Assembly (NCBI GenBank): GCA_965248715.1
Contig: CBDFKB010000007.1
Span: forward strand, 934,119-998,118
Direction: 5' to 3'
From: CBDFKB01 sp965248715
Lineage (GTDB): Bacteria > Pseudomonadota > Alphaproteobacteria > Rhizobiales > Rhizobiaceae
DNA: 64,000 bases
Part shown: in pieces, positions 8,249 to 17,207 of the stretch
How positions within the stretch are numbered: position 1 is the stretch's first letter
Layout of the letters: each line of letters opens with the position of its first letter
The notes under the pieces: generated by a model
What the model was told of the DNA's origin: nothing
What the model saw: the letters and a program-made list of their open reading frames with translations, nothing else
The model's database searches: none
Program-made: the position numbers and the translations under genes

Positions 8249-9487
8249 CTAATTAGCGGCGGTTGGCGCCTGGGTGCTGGAAGCCGCCTCGGCACCGGCT
8301 AGAGCCGCGCCAGCATCCGGCTTCAAGGTGAAATAATCAGCCCGGCCCAGTGGCGGCGACGGCCGTTCGCCATTGACTACCATTTGGTGACTATTGCTAT
8401 TTGGCGTGACCACGCCAACCACAAAATCGGCGCCACCTTCCAATGCTCCGCCGCCGTCGGCGACCGGGGCATTGAGTGGAATGACTATGGTTTCGCCGGT
8501 TTTCGCCGGATCATATTCCGGTTTGATTTCGCGTTGGATGTCCATCCCGGGCAACGCCGACAGCAATAAGCCAGTAGTGCCGATGCCTATCGCCCGTTTG
8601 ATCGGTTTTTCGACATAAAACGCCATCTTCCGCATACCCTGGCGGCTCACATTAATGCCGTCCGAACCGCGCAACGTGGTGATTTGCCCAGTGACATTGG
8701 GGCCCGAGCGGGAATAATTGCCATTCTCATCGGTAAATCCGACCCAAATGTCGACGAAAGTGCCGCCGACCCTTTCCGTAGCGGTGCGGAAGATTTCGTT
8801 TGCCACCAAAAAGTCGGCCGACATGGATTTGCGGCGCATTGGCGGCAACCCGACCCAGATCAGTGGCACACCATTGTCGCTAGCACCTTTGGCCAACCGG
8901 TTGGCGCGAGTTTTATACTCGGCCAGCCAGGCTTCGCTCGAGCGTTTGTGGCGGGTGCCGGCGACCCGCATCTGCTGGCGATCATTGGTGCCGAGCATCA
9001 CCACCACAGCCGCCGCCGACGTGGCTTTGACAGTTTCGCCGATCGTGCCGGGCCAGTCGTAATGGTCTTCACGCACCAGGCCCGAAGAACCCTTGGTCAG
9101 TTTGACGAACCGTAGTGCTGGCTGCTCGGCAAACGCGCGTTCCAAACCCCAGTGCAGGCCGTTGGCGAGAAAGTCGCCAGCTACCAATACCACCTTGGCA
9201 TCGGGGTTCTTTTGCACCGGCTGCACTGTTGGCGCGCTTGCCACTGCAGTTTTCTTGCGTCTGCTTTTTTTGCTGGAGCGTTTCTTGGTGCGAGTAGAAA
9301 TTTTCGCGCGGGTTCTTGTTTTCGGTTTACCAAACAGGATTTGCAACAGGCTGCGGCGCTTTTTCTTCTTAACCTGGGCGTGCGCTACATCGACCGCGCT
9401 AGCGCCGGTTCCGGTCATTACCAGGGCGGGGATGGTGGCAAAACATACGCCAAGACCAACGATAAACAACAATGTGCGAATGTACAT
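8249..9487 (-). CDS. DUF459/SGNH-hydrolase-like exported protein
   Basis: The protein has 412 residues. An N-terminal signal segment (about 1-25, LLFIVGLGVCFATIPALV) is followed by a very basic Lys/Arg/Ser-rich linker (about 40-85) and then an SGNH/GDSL-like domain of the DUF459 type. The VVLVAGDFLANGL block stands where block I of SGNH enzymes lies, VVVMLGTNDRQ carries the Asn block, and DGINVSRQGMRK resembles the block V region. The usual block I Ser is replaced by Ala (GDFLA), so catalysis is uncertain. DUF459 proteins are typical of Rhizobiales and periplasmic, with proposed roles in envelope polysaccharide modification. A lytic transglycosylase lies 46 bp upstream on the same strand, consistent with an envelope cluster. 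Confidence 0.8.
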   Translation of the reverse strand: MYIRTLLFIVGLGVCFATIPALVMTGTGASAVDVAHAQVKKKKRRSLLQILFGKPKTRTRAKISTRTKKRSSKKSRRKKTAVASAPTVQPVQKNPDAKVVLVAGDFLANGLHWGLERAFAEQPALRFVKLTKGSSGLVREDHYDWPGTIGETVKATSAAAVVVMLGTNDRQQMRVAGTRHKRSSEAWLAEYKTRANRLAKGASDNGVPLIWVGLPPMRRKSMSADFLVANEIFRTATERVGGTFVDIWVGFTDENGNYSRSGPNVTGQITTLRGSDGINVSRQGMRKMAFYVEKPIKRAIGIGTTGLLLSALPGMDIQREIKPEYDPAKTGETIVIPLNAPVADGGGALEGGADFVVGVVTPNSNSHQMVVNGERPSPPLGRADYFTLKPDAGAALAGAEAASSTQAPTAAN

Positions 9488-9533
9488 GCACTTCTCCGTT
9501 GCCGCGCGAACAAAAAATGGCGTGACAGACCGT

Positions 9534-10784
9534 TTATCCGTTCACCGACGCTCTTATGCGTTTCAGCAGTTTTTTGGAAGGGATGCCGTCTTTCTTGAGC
9601 CCGATCCGGTGCTGAAAGGTCTTGATTGCCGATCTTGAGCCCGATCCGATCCGGCCGTCGATCTCGCCGTCATACAATCCCAACCGCGAAAGCTTGAGCT
9701 GTAGTTCCTTGCTTTCGTCAAACGATAGCGGAATATAGCCGCGCGGCCACTTTTTGACCAATTCGCCATAGCCGGCAATCCGGTCGGCAAGATGGCCGAC
9801 CGCAAGCGCATATTTGTCGGCATTGTTGTAGCGTTTCAAAATGTAGAAGTTCCGCATCATCAAAAAAGCCGGTCCATTGCCGCCGGCCGGCAGTTTCAAC
9901 ACCGCTTTCTTAGCTGGCCATGGAAATTGCCGGCCCTTGACCCGGCGCACACCCTGTTTGGCCCACTTGCCCAATGTGCGGGTCTTGTTGCGGTTGGCGC
10001 CGGTAGCAAAATTTGCCGGCAATACCACCTCATAGCCCCAGGTTTTTTGGGTCTGCCAACCGTTTTTACGTAGCAAATTGGCGGCAGTCGCCAGTGCGTC
10101 GGGTGGAGAATTCCAGATGTCCGCGCGACCGTCGCCGTCCATGTCAACCGCGTATAACCGATAGCTGGTCGGGATAAACTGGGTATGGCCCATTGCGCCG
10201 GCCCATGATCCCACCAATCCCGCTGCTGAGACATGACCGGCATCGACGATTTTCATGGCCGCGATAAGCTGGCTGCGAGCGAACTTGGCGCGTTTGCGGT
10301 CGCCATGGGCCAAGGTTGCCAAGGAACGAGCCAACGGCTTGACGATTTCCCGATTGGCGAGAACCGCGCCATATTGGCTTTCCAACGACCAGATCGCCAA
10401 CAGCACGTTGCGATCAACGCCGAACTTGCGCTCGATCCGGTCAAGCCATGGCTTGTAGGTTTTCGCCAAGTGCTGGCCGGTTTCGATCGATGTCTGGTTG
10501 ACCCTGGCATCGAGATAATCCCAAATCTTGGCAACAAATTCCGGCTGATAGTTGGCCTTTTTCAGCACTTCGGGGTCCGGCTGGTCGATACCGGCAAACA
10601 GTTGGTCATAGGTGGATGCGCGCACCCCCTTGGCGATTGCAATGCCGCGAAAATCGCGAACCCATTTGCGAAACCCGGCATCGGCGGATGCGGGCTGGCT
10701 GGTCGTGACCATCACTGCGATGCCCAGCACCGCGATGATTACGGTTTGCACACGACGCATCGCCGTTATCCAATGCGAGGCCAT
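9534..10784 (-). CDS. Lytic murein transglycosylase, MltB type
   Basis: It cleaves peptidoglycan glycan strands in the periplasm. I place the start at ATG 10784 or 10760 because a signal peptide follows at once (VQTVIIAVLGIAVMV to QPASADA). The longer frame from 10859 lacks that logic. The catalytic domain (SLT_2) spans about residues 35-330 and shows the catalytic Glu in LAIWSLESQYG, then GAMGHTQFIPTSY and DGDGRADIWNS. The C-terminus is a PG_binding_1 domain (LGLYDGEIDGRIG). All family marks are intact. It is colinear with the DUF459 gene downstream. Confidence 0.9.
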   Translation of the reverse strand: MASHWITAMRRVQTVIIAVLGIAVMVTTSQPASADAGFRKWVRDFRGIAIAKGVRASTYDQLFAGIDQPDPEVLKKANYQPEFVAKIWDYLDARVNQTSIETGQHLAKTYKPWLDRIERKFGVDRNVLLAIWSLESQYGAVLANREIVKPLARSLATLAHGDRKRAKFARSQLIAAMKIVDAGHVSAAGLVGSWAGAMGHTQFIPTSYRLYAVDMDGDGRADIWNSPPDALATAANLLRKNGWQTQKTWGYEVVLPANFATGANRNKTRTLGKWAKQGVRRVKGRQFPWPAKKAVLKLPAGGNGPAFLMMRNFYILKRYNNADKYALAVGHLADRIAGYGELVKKWPRGYIPLSFDESKELQLKLSRLGLYDGEIDGRIGSGSRSAIKTFQHRIGLKKDGIPSKKLLKRIRASVNG

Positions 10785-10950
10785 GACAAGGAACTTGGCG
10801 CGGCGTTCAACCATCACGGTAACCGGCGCACGCGAATCAATATGGATTTGGTAGGGCATAGTTTAACCGTTTACCTCGAAAAATGGCGGCGAAATGGCCG
10901 ACCGCGCCGGTGTTTGTCTTATTCGCTCGATTACAGAGCCAACGCTGGCG

Positions 10951-11946
10951 TCACGGCGCAATTTCGACCGCATCGCGTTTTTGTTCCCAGGCAAGCGCGT
11001 GCGCAACAATTGTGTCGATGTCGGCAAAACGCGGTTGCCAATTGAGCCGGCTGGTCAGGCGAGACGCATCGGCAACCAGTGAAGAGACATCGCCAGCCCT
11101 TCGTTGACCAAGCTTTACCGTAAAGTTGACACCCGACACACGTTTTACGCTTTCGATCACCTCAAGGACCGAATTGCCGGCGCAATACCCACAATTTGCA
11201 GTAAATTTCTGGCCGCCATCAATCAAATGTCGATAGGCCAGATAGTGGGCATTAACTAGATCGGAAACGTGGATATAGTCGCGCACGCCGCTGCCGTCCG
11301 CCGTTTTATAGTCGGTGCCGTACACTTCTATGTGTTCCCGTTTGCCGAGCGCCGCCTCGCAGGCGATCTTGATCAAATGGGTGGCGTTGCGGGTCGACTG
11401 ACCGGTGCGCCCGGCCGGATCGCCACCGGCAACGTTGAAATAACGCAGCATTACATAGCGAATACCATGGGCAATTGCCGCATCGCGTAGCATGATTTCG
11501 GTCATCAACTTGGAACTGCCATAAGGTGACATCGGCGCCAGCAACGCGTCTTCGCGGATCGGCCCACCGTTGACCGGCTCGCCATACACGGCGGCGCTCG
11601 ATGAAAATATGAATTTGTCAACGCCAGTATTTACCGCAGCCGCGATCAGATTGCGCGAAACCCCAGTATTGTTGGCGTAATATTTAAGTGGATCTGCAAT
11701 CGATTCGGATACTACCACTGAGCCGGCGAAATGAAAGATCACATCGATGTCGTGCTCACGGATTAATTGTTCGACAAGTTCGCTGTCGCCTGCATTGCCG
11801 ACCACCAACTTGACGCCTTGCGGCACCAACCAGTCAAAACCGGTCGCCAGATTGTCAAGCGCTACCGCTTCAATGCCGTGGTCGATCAATTCCCACAACA
11901 TGTGGCTGCCAATATATCCGGCCCCGCCGGTCACCAATGCGGTCAT
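10951..11946 (-). CDS. galE: UDP-glucose 4-epimerase
   Basis: The enzyme interconverts UDP-glucose and UDP-galactose using bound NAD. The start at 11946 gives MTALVTGGAGYIGSH, which puts the Rossmann motif GxxGxxG at residues 7-13; the seven extra residues from 11967 have no family support. The catalytic pair is visible as Ser in FSSSAAVYG and Tyr/Lys in SPYGSSK (Tyr about 142). The length of about 331 residues is normal. With galU and the ugd stub it forms a sugar-nucleotide locus for surface polysaccharide. Confidence 0.93.
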   Translation of the reverse strand: MTALVTGGAGYIGSHMLWELIDHGIEAVALDNLATGFDWLVPQGVKLVVGNAGDSELVEQLIREHDIDVIFHFAGSVVVSESIADPLKYYANNTGVSRNLIAAAVNTGVDKFIFSSSAAVYGEPVNGGPIREDALLAPMSPYGSSKLMTEIMLRDAAIAHGIRYVMLRYFNVAGGDPAGRTGQSTRNATHLIKIACEAALGKREHIEVYGTDYKTADGSGVRDYIHVSDLVNAHYLAYRHLIDGGQKFTANCGYCAGNSVLEVIESVKRVSGVNFTVKLGQRRAGDVSSLVADASRLTSRLNWQPRFADIDTIVAHALAWEQKRDAVEIAP

Positions 11947-12170
11947 GATTATTTTTCCATCGGCCAATTTACGGTGCCAATTGGCAATAGCCGCAAACCG
12001 TTAGGATTTCTTATCCGTGCTGTACGTCGCCAGCGCAAGCAATGCGAGCCAGTTGACTTGGAATTCACCAAAAAGGCTCTATGTCTCATGCCCTGAGCCT
12101 AAATGGCCATTGGCGGGATAATTTCGGTCATAATACGGCAAACCGACATTGCGATTCAACGGAGCGCAGC

Positions 12171-13052
12171 ATGACGAAAAACAAAGATGTAAGGAAGGCA
12201 GTGTTTCCGGTCGCGGGCCTGGGTACCCGGTTTTTGCCGGCGACCAAGGCAATCCCCAAGGAAATGCTGCCGATCGTCGACCGGCCAGTGATCCAAATGG
12301 TGGTCGACGAAGCGCGCGCCGCCGGCATTGAACATCTGATCTTCGTCACCGGCCGCAACAAAGGTGTGATCGAGGATCATTTCGACATTCAGATCGAACT
12401 GGAAGGCACACTGCGCGAACGCGGCAAGGAAAAGGCGCTGGATATATTGGCACAAGCATTGCCAGCGGCAGGACAAACCAGTTTTACCCGCCAGCAGGAG
12501 CCGCTGGGACTGGGCCACGCGGTATGGTGCGCGCGCAATATCGTCGGCAACGAACCGTTCGCGCTGTTGCTGCCGGACATGGTCATGCAATCGGAAAAGG
12601 GTTGTCTTTCCGCTATGGTCGAATTGTACCGCGAGACCGGCGGCAACATCATCTCGACGGAAGAGGTCGACTGGGCTGAAACCCACAATTACGGCATCAT
12701 CGAGCCTGGCGAACCGGTCAATGGCGGGTTCCGTATCACCAACATGGAGGAAAAACCTGAGCCCGGCACAGCCCCATCCAACCTCTACATCAATGGCCGC
12801 TACATCTTGCAGCCTGAAATTTTTGATATCTTGCGCGATCAGGGCACCGGCGCCGACGGGGAAATCCAGTTGACCGACGCCATGTTAACCCTCGCACGCA
12901 TCCAGGACTTCTACGGCATCGAATTTACCGGCCGCACCTTTGACTGTGGCACCAAAGATGGCTTTATCCTCGCCAATCTCGCTTTTGCCCTGGAGCGACC
13001 GGATATCGCGCCGATAATCCGCAACCGGCTGGAGGAATTGTTGGCGGAGTAG
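12171..13052 (+). CDS. galU: UTP-glucose-1-phosphate uridylyltransferase
   Basis: It makes UDP-glucose from UTP and glucose 1-phosphate. The start at 12171 follows a GGAGCG site and gives a 293-residue protein that begins just before the nucleotide-binding loop VAGLGTRFLPATKAIPKE. Other family marks are LPIVDRPVIQ, QQEPLGLGHAVW, LPDMVM and the C-terminal FDCGTKDGF. The upstream in-frame ATG at 12081 would add 30 residues with no family match. It converges on the barrel gene with a 7-bp gap. Confidence 0.93.
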   Translation: MTKNKDVRKAVFPVAGLGTRFLPATKAIPKEMLPIVDRPVIQMVVDEARAAGIEHLIFVTGRNKGVIEDHFDIQIELEGTLRERGKEKALDILAQALPAAGQTSFTRQQEPLGLGHAVWCARNIVGNEPFALLLPDMVMQSEKGCLSAMVELYRETGGNIISTEEVDWAETHNYGIIEPGEPVNGGFRITNMEEKPEPGTAPSNLYINGRYILQPEIFDILRDQGTGADGEIQLTDAMLTLARIQDFYGIEFTGRTFDCGTKDGFILANLAFALERPDIAPIIRNRLEELLAE

Positions 13053-13059
13053 AGTTGCC

Positions 13060-14877
13060 TTATCGCTGCAGGCGCAGGCCGAGGGTAAATTGGGCGGCGT
13101 CATAGGTTTGGCTGTCTTCGTTACTGTCCTGGAGAAAATACGATACCCCCGCGCTTGCCGACATATAGCGGCTGAACCAATAGCGCGCCGCCGCCGTTAC
13201 CGTATATTCCAGATCGGTGCGGGCGGAGCCGACATAGTCCTGATAGCCAAAGCCGAGCCCTGCCGACAGGGCCAGATTGTCCCTGACCCGGCGGGTCAAG
13301 TTGGCGGCGGCGCCATAAGTCACCGACCCGCTTTCACCAGCGCTGGTCGAACCGCTGACATTGGTTGTTGCACTCAGCGCCAAAACCGTGTCGCGCTCAG
13401 GCGACCAGTTTAACCTGCCATCGACCACCACAGCGCCGATCGCCGCCAGCCCGGTATCGTCAAATGTTTCGCGAAGGTAACCAACTGACAGTTCGCCGTT
13501 TAATTTGTCTCCGCGGTTGACGGCGATGCCGGCGCGCAGCGCCCAGGTGCGCGAATCGCGCTGTTCGCCATTTCGGTCAACGCGCTGATCAAAAACTGTC
13601 CAGCCATATCCGCCCTCAACGAACGGGTCGACCAACCCCGGCGCATGATAAAGCACGCGCGCGGTTAGGCCAAAATCATTGTTGTTGCGGTCGTTTTGAT
13701 CAAACCGGGTGTTATCGGTCAGTAACGCGGTCTCATATTCGTTGCGGATAATCGCTCCGCGCAGCGCAAGATCAAGCTGGCGACCGGAACGCAGTACCTC
13801 GAGATTGCCGCCGTAAGTATGGACACCTGGCCGCTCGGCCGCGCCAAGTGGCAGGTTGGAAGATGAGAACGCCTCGGTGGTGTAGCCGTATGCACCTCTT
13901 AGATGGACCTGGTAGCCGTCCCGCAGATCGAACCTGAAATCACCGTTGGCGCTGGCCGTCGGGATTTCGGCGCCACTGATCGTGCCATTGCCGAGCGGCA
14001 AATAATAACCGGCGGCAAGATCGATATCGAGCGCGTGGCGCGACCAATTGGACCGGATCGCCAGCGACCCATCGGTTTGCGAAATAAAACTGCCTTCACC
14101 ACTGCGAATCCCGGCGGTGTTGGTGTTGTAACCGACCGACTGCTCGATCACCGGAAACAGGGTGAACGAACCCCGGGTGATGCCGAGCGCCGCGAACGGA
14201 TCGGTGCGCGGCGAGGGCCGGGTTCCTGGTTCGACCTGGGGTGCTGGCAGATTTGCCCGTGGGTCTGGGCGATCGTCGCGGTCTGGAAACAATACCGGGG
14301 TCGCGGCCCGTACTTCGCGCGCGCGCGATGCTGCCTGGTTTTGCCCAGCGATAGCCGCTGTGGTCGCCGGATCGGATGACGGCAAATTGTCCAATTGACC
14401 GGTTACGGCGGTTTGTTGGTCTGTTGGCAATTGACCGGTTACGGCGGTTTGCTGGTCTGTTGGGAATTGACCGGTTTCGGCGGTTTGCTGGTCTGTTGGC
14501 AACGGACCGGCAACACCGGCAGACGGTAGAAGGGTGTCATTGCGGTCGAGGGTATCGGCTGGGTCCTGATTGCCGTAAATCGGTTCACGGAACGGATCGT
14601 CCGGCGCACTTTGCGGCATGTCGCCAGGGATCGGGTAATTGCCAGTGTCATTGATCGGCAACGGATCGACGATGGTTGGCATAGCGACCGGTCGGGCCGG
14701 CACCGACAAGTCGTTGGTCTGGTCGCCCCCAGTCTGGTCTCCCCCAGTCTGGTCGCCCCCAGTCTGGTCGTTCGTGGTCTGTGCCGGCGCGATACTGACC
14801 ATTGCCCAGGTCCACACCACAAGCCATGCGATCCGGAACCGGGCCGGTCTATGGGCGAAATGGAGCAATAATTGCAT
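13060..14877 (-). CDS. Outer-membrane beta-barrel protein with N-terminal repeat region
   Basis: The 605-residue protein has a signal peptide (about 1-32, ending in SIAPAQ). A low-complexity N-terminal third follows with QTGGD repeats (about 36-55) and a 12-residue repeat PTDQQTAVTGQL (about 125-165). From about residue 240 the sequence alternates polar and hydrophobic residues in strands with many Tyr and Gly, ending in FTLGLRLQR. That is the pattern of an outer-membrane barrel (OMP_b-brl_2 or GelF-like), typical near polysaccharide genes in this group. The exact substrate or role cannot be read from the sequence. The tail is 7 bp from the end of galU. Confidence 0.75.
   Translation of the reverse strand: MQLLLHFAHRPARFRIAWLVVWTWAMVSIAPAQTTNDQTGGDQTGGDQTGGDQTNDLSVPARPVAMPTIVDPLPINDTGNYPIPGDMPQSAPDDPFREPIYGNQDPADTLDRNDTLLPSAGVAGPLPTDQQTAETGQFPTDQQTAVTGQLPTDQQTAVTGQLDNLPSSDPATTAAIAGQNQAASRAREVRAATPVLFPDRDDRPDPRANLPAPQVEPGTRPSPRTDPFAALGITRGSFTLFPVIEQSVGYNTNTAGIRSGEGSFISQTDGSLAIRSNWSRHALDIDLAAGYYLPLGNGTISGAEIPTASANGDFRFDLRDGYQVHLRGAYGYTTEAFSSSNLPLGAAERPGVHTYGGNLEVLRSGRQLDLALRGAIIRNEYETALLTDNTRFDQNDRNNNDFGLTARVLYHAPGLVDPFVEGGYGWTVFDQRVDRNGEQRDSRTWALRAGIAVNRGDKLNGELSVGYLRETFDDTGLAAIGAVVVDGRLNWSPERDTVLALSATTNVSGSTSAGESGSVTYGAAANLTRRVRDNLALSAGLGFGYQDYVGSARTDLEYTVTAAARYWFSRYMSASAGVSYFLQDSNEDSQTYDAAQFTLGLRLQR
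14394..14501. repeat. Three tandem 36-bp repeats within the barrel gene
   Basis: The units at 14394, 14430 and 14466 differ by only a few bases and encode the 12-residue repeat PTDQQTAVTGQL on the minus strand. The unit length is a multiple of three, so copy number can change without breaking the frame. Confidence 0.85.
14718..14769. repeat. Tandem 15-bp repeats within the barrel gene
   Basis: About three and a half copies of TCTGGTCGCCCCCAG encode QTGGD on the minus strand, close behind the signal peptide. Like the 36-bp set, they preserve the frame when copy number varies. Confidence 0.85.
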
Positions 14878-15465
14878 GGGTTACGTGGTCCGAAATAATT
14901 CTTTCCGAACCGTAAACAGGCATGGTTAACGCTTGGTTTCCACGACACAAGAGGCGCCGCTAATATGCCCGCCCTGGCGCTGGTTGGTTGCGACAGCATG
15001 TTTTGTCCAACCGGGTTTGCTTGATGCACTCCAAGTGTTTGTTTTGCAGCCAATTCTTATTCGATAACCGCCACATACTTTTTGGCAACCTCGGCTAGAA
15101 CCCGATGACAATAATGGTTGTGGCGCCGGCGAGGCCGATTTGACCGCTGGCAAGGCGCGAGAGGCGCGGTAATCTTGGCCACTTCAAGCCTTTCGCAACA
15201 CAGTCCAGGGGCCAAATGGGTAGCGTCCTTCGAAGGGATTTGATCAAATTGGCCCAGTTTCGCGCCGCTCGTCGTCGAATATGCCCAACATGTCCTTCCT
15301 TCTCACACTACGAAGCTGAACCAATTTGATCAAACCGACACTACAACCATAATTGTCAACGGACCCTAGGGTAGACATGGGCGGAAATTCGTTACATGCA
15401 TGGCGCGACAACCCGCAATTCGGGCGGCAAATGTCAATCACCGGCGTTGAGGATGGCAGGAGATC
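14878..15465. other. Intergenic region with a perfect 14-bp inverted repeat
   Basis: The gap separates the divergent barrel gene and kpsF. TTTGATCAAATTGG at 15239-15252 recurs inverted at 15321-15334, with 68 bases between. No ORF inside has a ribosome binding site or family match. The kpsF promoter must lie to the right of the repeat. Confidence 0.5.
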
Positions 15466-16431
15466 ATGGAAGCGACCAAGGCCTCAGCAATCCGTACACT
15501 CGACACGGAAATTGCCGGCTTGCAAGCGCTGGCCCGAGCACTTTCCGGCGAGCTTGGCGCCGCATTTATCGATGCGGCAGAGCGTATTAGGGGGATTTCC
15601 GGCCGGGTGATCGTCACCGGCGTCGGCAAGAGCGGGCATATCGGCGCCAAGATCGCGGCGACGCTTGCTTCCACCGGCACCCCATCGTTTTTCGTCCACG
15701 CTGCCGAGGCCAATCATGGTGATCTTGGCATGATCACCCCGGATGACGCGATCATAGCCATTTCCTGGTCGGGCGAGTCAAGCGAACTAAAGGGGATCAT
15801 CGCTTATTCCAGCCGGTTCTCAATTCCCTTGATCGCTATCACCGCCAAGGCCAAATCGGCGTTGGCCGAAGAATGCCATGTGGCGCTGGTGCTGCCACGC
15901 GAAAAAGAGGCCTGCCCGCACGGGATCGCGCCGACTACGTCGACCATCATGCAACTTGCGGTCGGCGACGCCATGGCGGTTGCGTTGTTGGAGACGCGAG
16001 GCTTTTCGGCAAATGATTTCGCGACTTTTCATCCCGGCGGCCAGCTTGGTGCCAATCTCAAGCATATCGGCGATATCATGCATGCCGGCGACGCGGTGCC
16101 TTTGGTCACCGACAAGACTTCGATGCGCGAGGCGATCCTGACGATCTCAAGAAAGGGTTTCGGCTGCGTCGGTGTGGTTGATGGCAAAGGCAAGTTGGCC
16201 GGGATTATTACCGACGGGGATTTGCGCCGGAATATGGACAACGGCCTGATCGACAAAACCGCCGATCAGATCATGACCCGCGATCCGCGTACAGTGGCGC
16301 CAACTACCCTGGCATCGGCGGCGATCGCGATCATCAATGAAAGCAATATTACCGCATTAATGGTGGTCGAAAACGACAGTCCGATCGGCATCGTCCACGT
16401 GCATGATTTGTTGCGGATCGGTGTCGCCTGA
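15466..16431 (+). CDS. kpsF: Arabinose-5-phosphate isomerase, KpsF/GutQ family
   Basis: It interconverts ribulose 5-phosphate and arabinose 5-phosphate, the first step to KDO and so to LPS core or capsule. The 321-residue protein has an N-terminal SIS domain (about 40-175: GVGKSGHIGAKIAATLASTG, then AISWSGESSELKG) and two C-terminal CBS domains (about 205-320: DIMHAGDAVPLV and DQIMTRDPRTV). The order and length are those of the family. A GGAG site precedes ATG 15466. It converges on nfeD with a 9-bp gap. Confidence 0.92.
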   Translation: MEATKASAIRTLDTEIAGLQALARALSGELGAAFIDAAERIRGISGRVIVTGVGKSGHIGAKIAATLASTGTPSFFVHAAEANHGDLGMITPDDAIIAISWSGESSELKGIIAYSSRFSIPLIAITAKAKSALAEECHVALVLPREKEACPHGIAPTTSTIMQLAVGDAMAVALLETRGFSANDFATFHPGGQLGANLKHIGDIMHAGDAVPLVTDKTSMREAILTISRKGFGCVGVVDGKGKLAGIITDGDLRRNMDNGLIDKTADQIMTRDPRTVAPTTLASAAIAIINESNITALMVVENDSPIGIVHVHDLLRIGVA

Positions 16432-16440
16432 CAATTCCGG

Positions 16441-16929
16441 CTATGAAGGTTGCTTGGTCGGCAGGTCATGGGCGACCACTTCCAGGGTGCTGGAACTCGC
16501 GTCGACAATATCCACCCGTGACCCTGCCGGCAGGTCCGGTCCGGTGACCCGCCAGGTGGTATCGCCGACCCTGGCCCTGCCCACACCCTGAACAATCGGA
16601 TCCTCCAACAGCGCAGTGCGACCGATCAATTGCCGACCGCGCTCGTTTATGTCTGGGTGATCGCTGATTACATCGCCGGCAGCGCGCATGAACCGACGCC
16701 CAACCACTACCAGCACCAGCGACAGGATCACGAACAATAGGACCTGTATCTGCCAGGTCCACCACTCCCAGCCGCTGCCAATCGCCAGTGACAAGGTGCC
16801 GACGATTACCGCAGCGATGCCGAACCAAAGAAAGAAAGTTCCAGGCGCGATGATTTCCAGGCCGAGCAGGATCAGCCCGGCGATCCACCAGTTCCAAGGT
16901 CCAAGTTCGATGAATATCCGCGCAATCAT
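16441..16929 (-). CDS. NfeD-family membrane protein
   Basis: This short (162-aa) NfeD lacks the ClpP-like protease domain of the long form. It has three or four hydrophobic segments in the first 85 residues (NWWIAGLILLGLEIIAPGTFFLWFG is shown here only in part: LILLGLEIIAPGTFF) and a C-terminal OB-fold-like domain (LIGRTALLEDP to RVDIVDASSSTL). NfeD proteins partner with SPFH/stomatin proteins in membrane microdomains. The partner here is the SPFH gene upstream on the same strand, although the 278-bp gap is larger than usual for this pair. Confidence 0.85.
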   Translation of the reverse strand: MIARIFIELGPWNWWIAGLILLGLEIIAPGTFFLWFGIAAVIVGTLSLAIGSGWEWWTWQIQVLLFVILSLVLVVVGRRFMRAAGDVISDHPDINERGRQLIGRTALLEDPIVQGVGRARVGDTTWRVTGPDLPAGSRVDIVDASSSTLEVVAHDLPTKQPS

Positions 16930-17207
16930 TCTCTAGAGCTCTTTTGATGAATTCGAAGTCAATTGCGTTTTTTGATTTGCTAGGTAGAGCGCAGCTGAAA
17001 CGTGTGCAGCGCGATGTGCGTTGCATCGGGCAAACCCGGTTCGGCGGCGGATGCCGGCCAATCAGAAACTGGAAAGGATGGGCGATTTTGCGCCAATATC
17101 CGCGCATCGCCGCATGAACGTACCGGGGGGTATGGCCATGGGCGTCGCTGCTTGGTCTTGACGCAAAATCGCTCCATCACAATGGCTCCGAATTCATTAA
17201 AATGGCT

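Noticed and set aside
13060..14900. Phase-variable frameshift in the barrel gene
   Set aside because: Both repeat units are multiples of three, so copy-number change would not switch the gene off.
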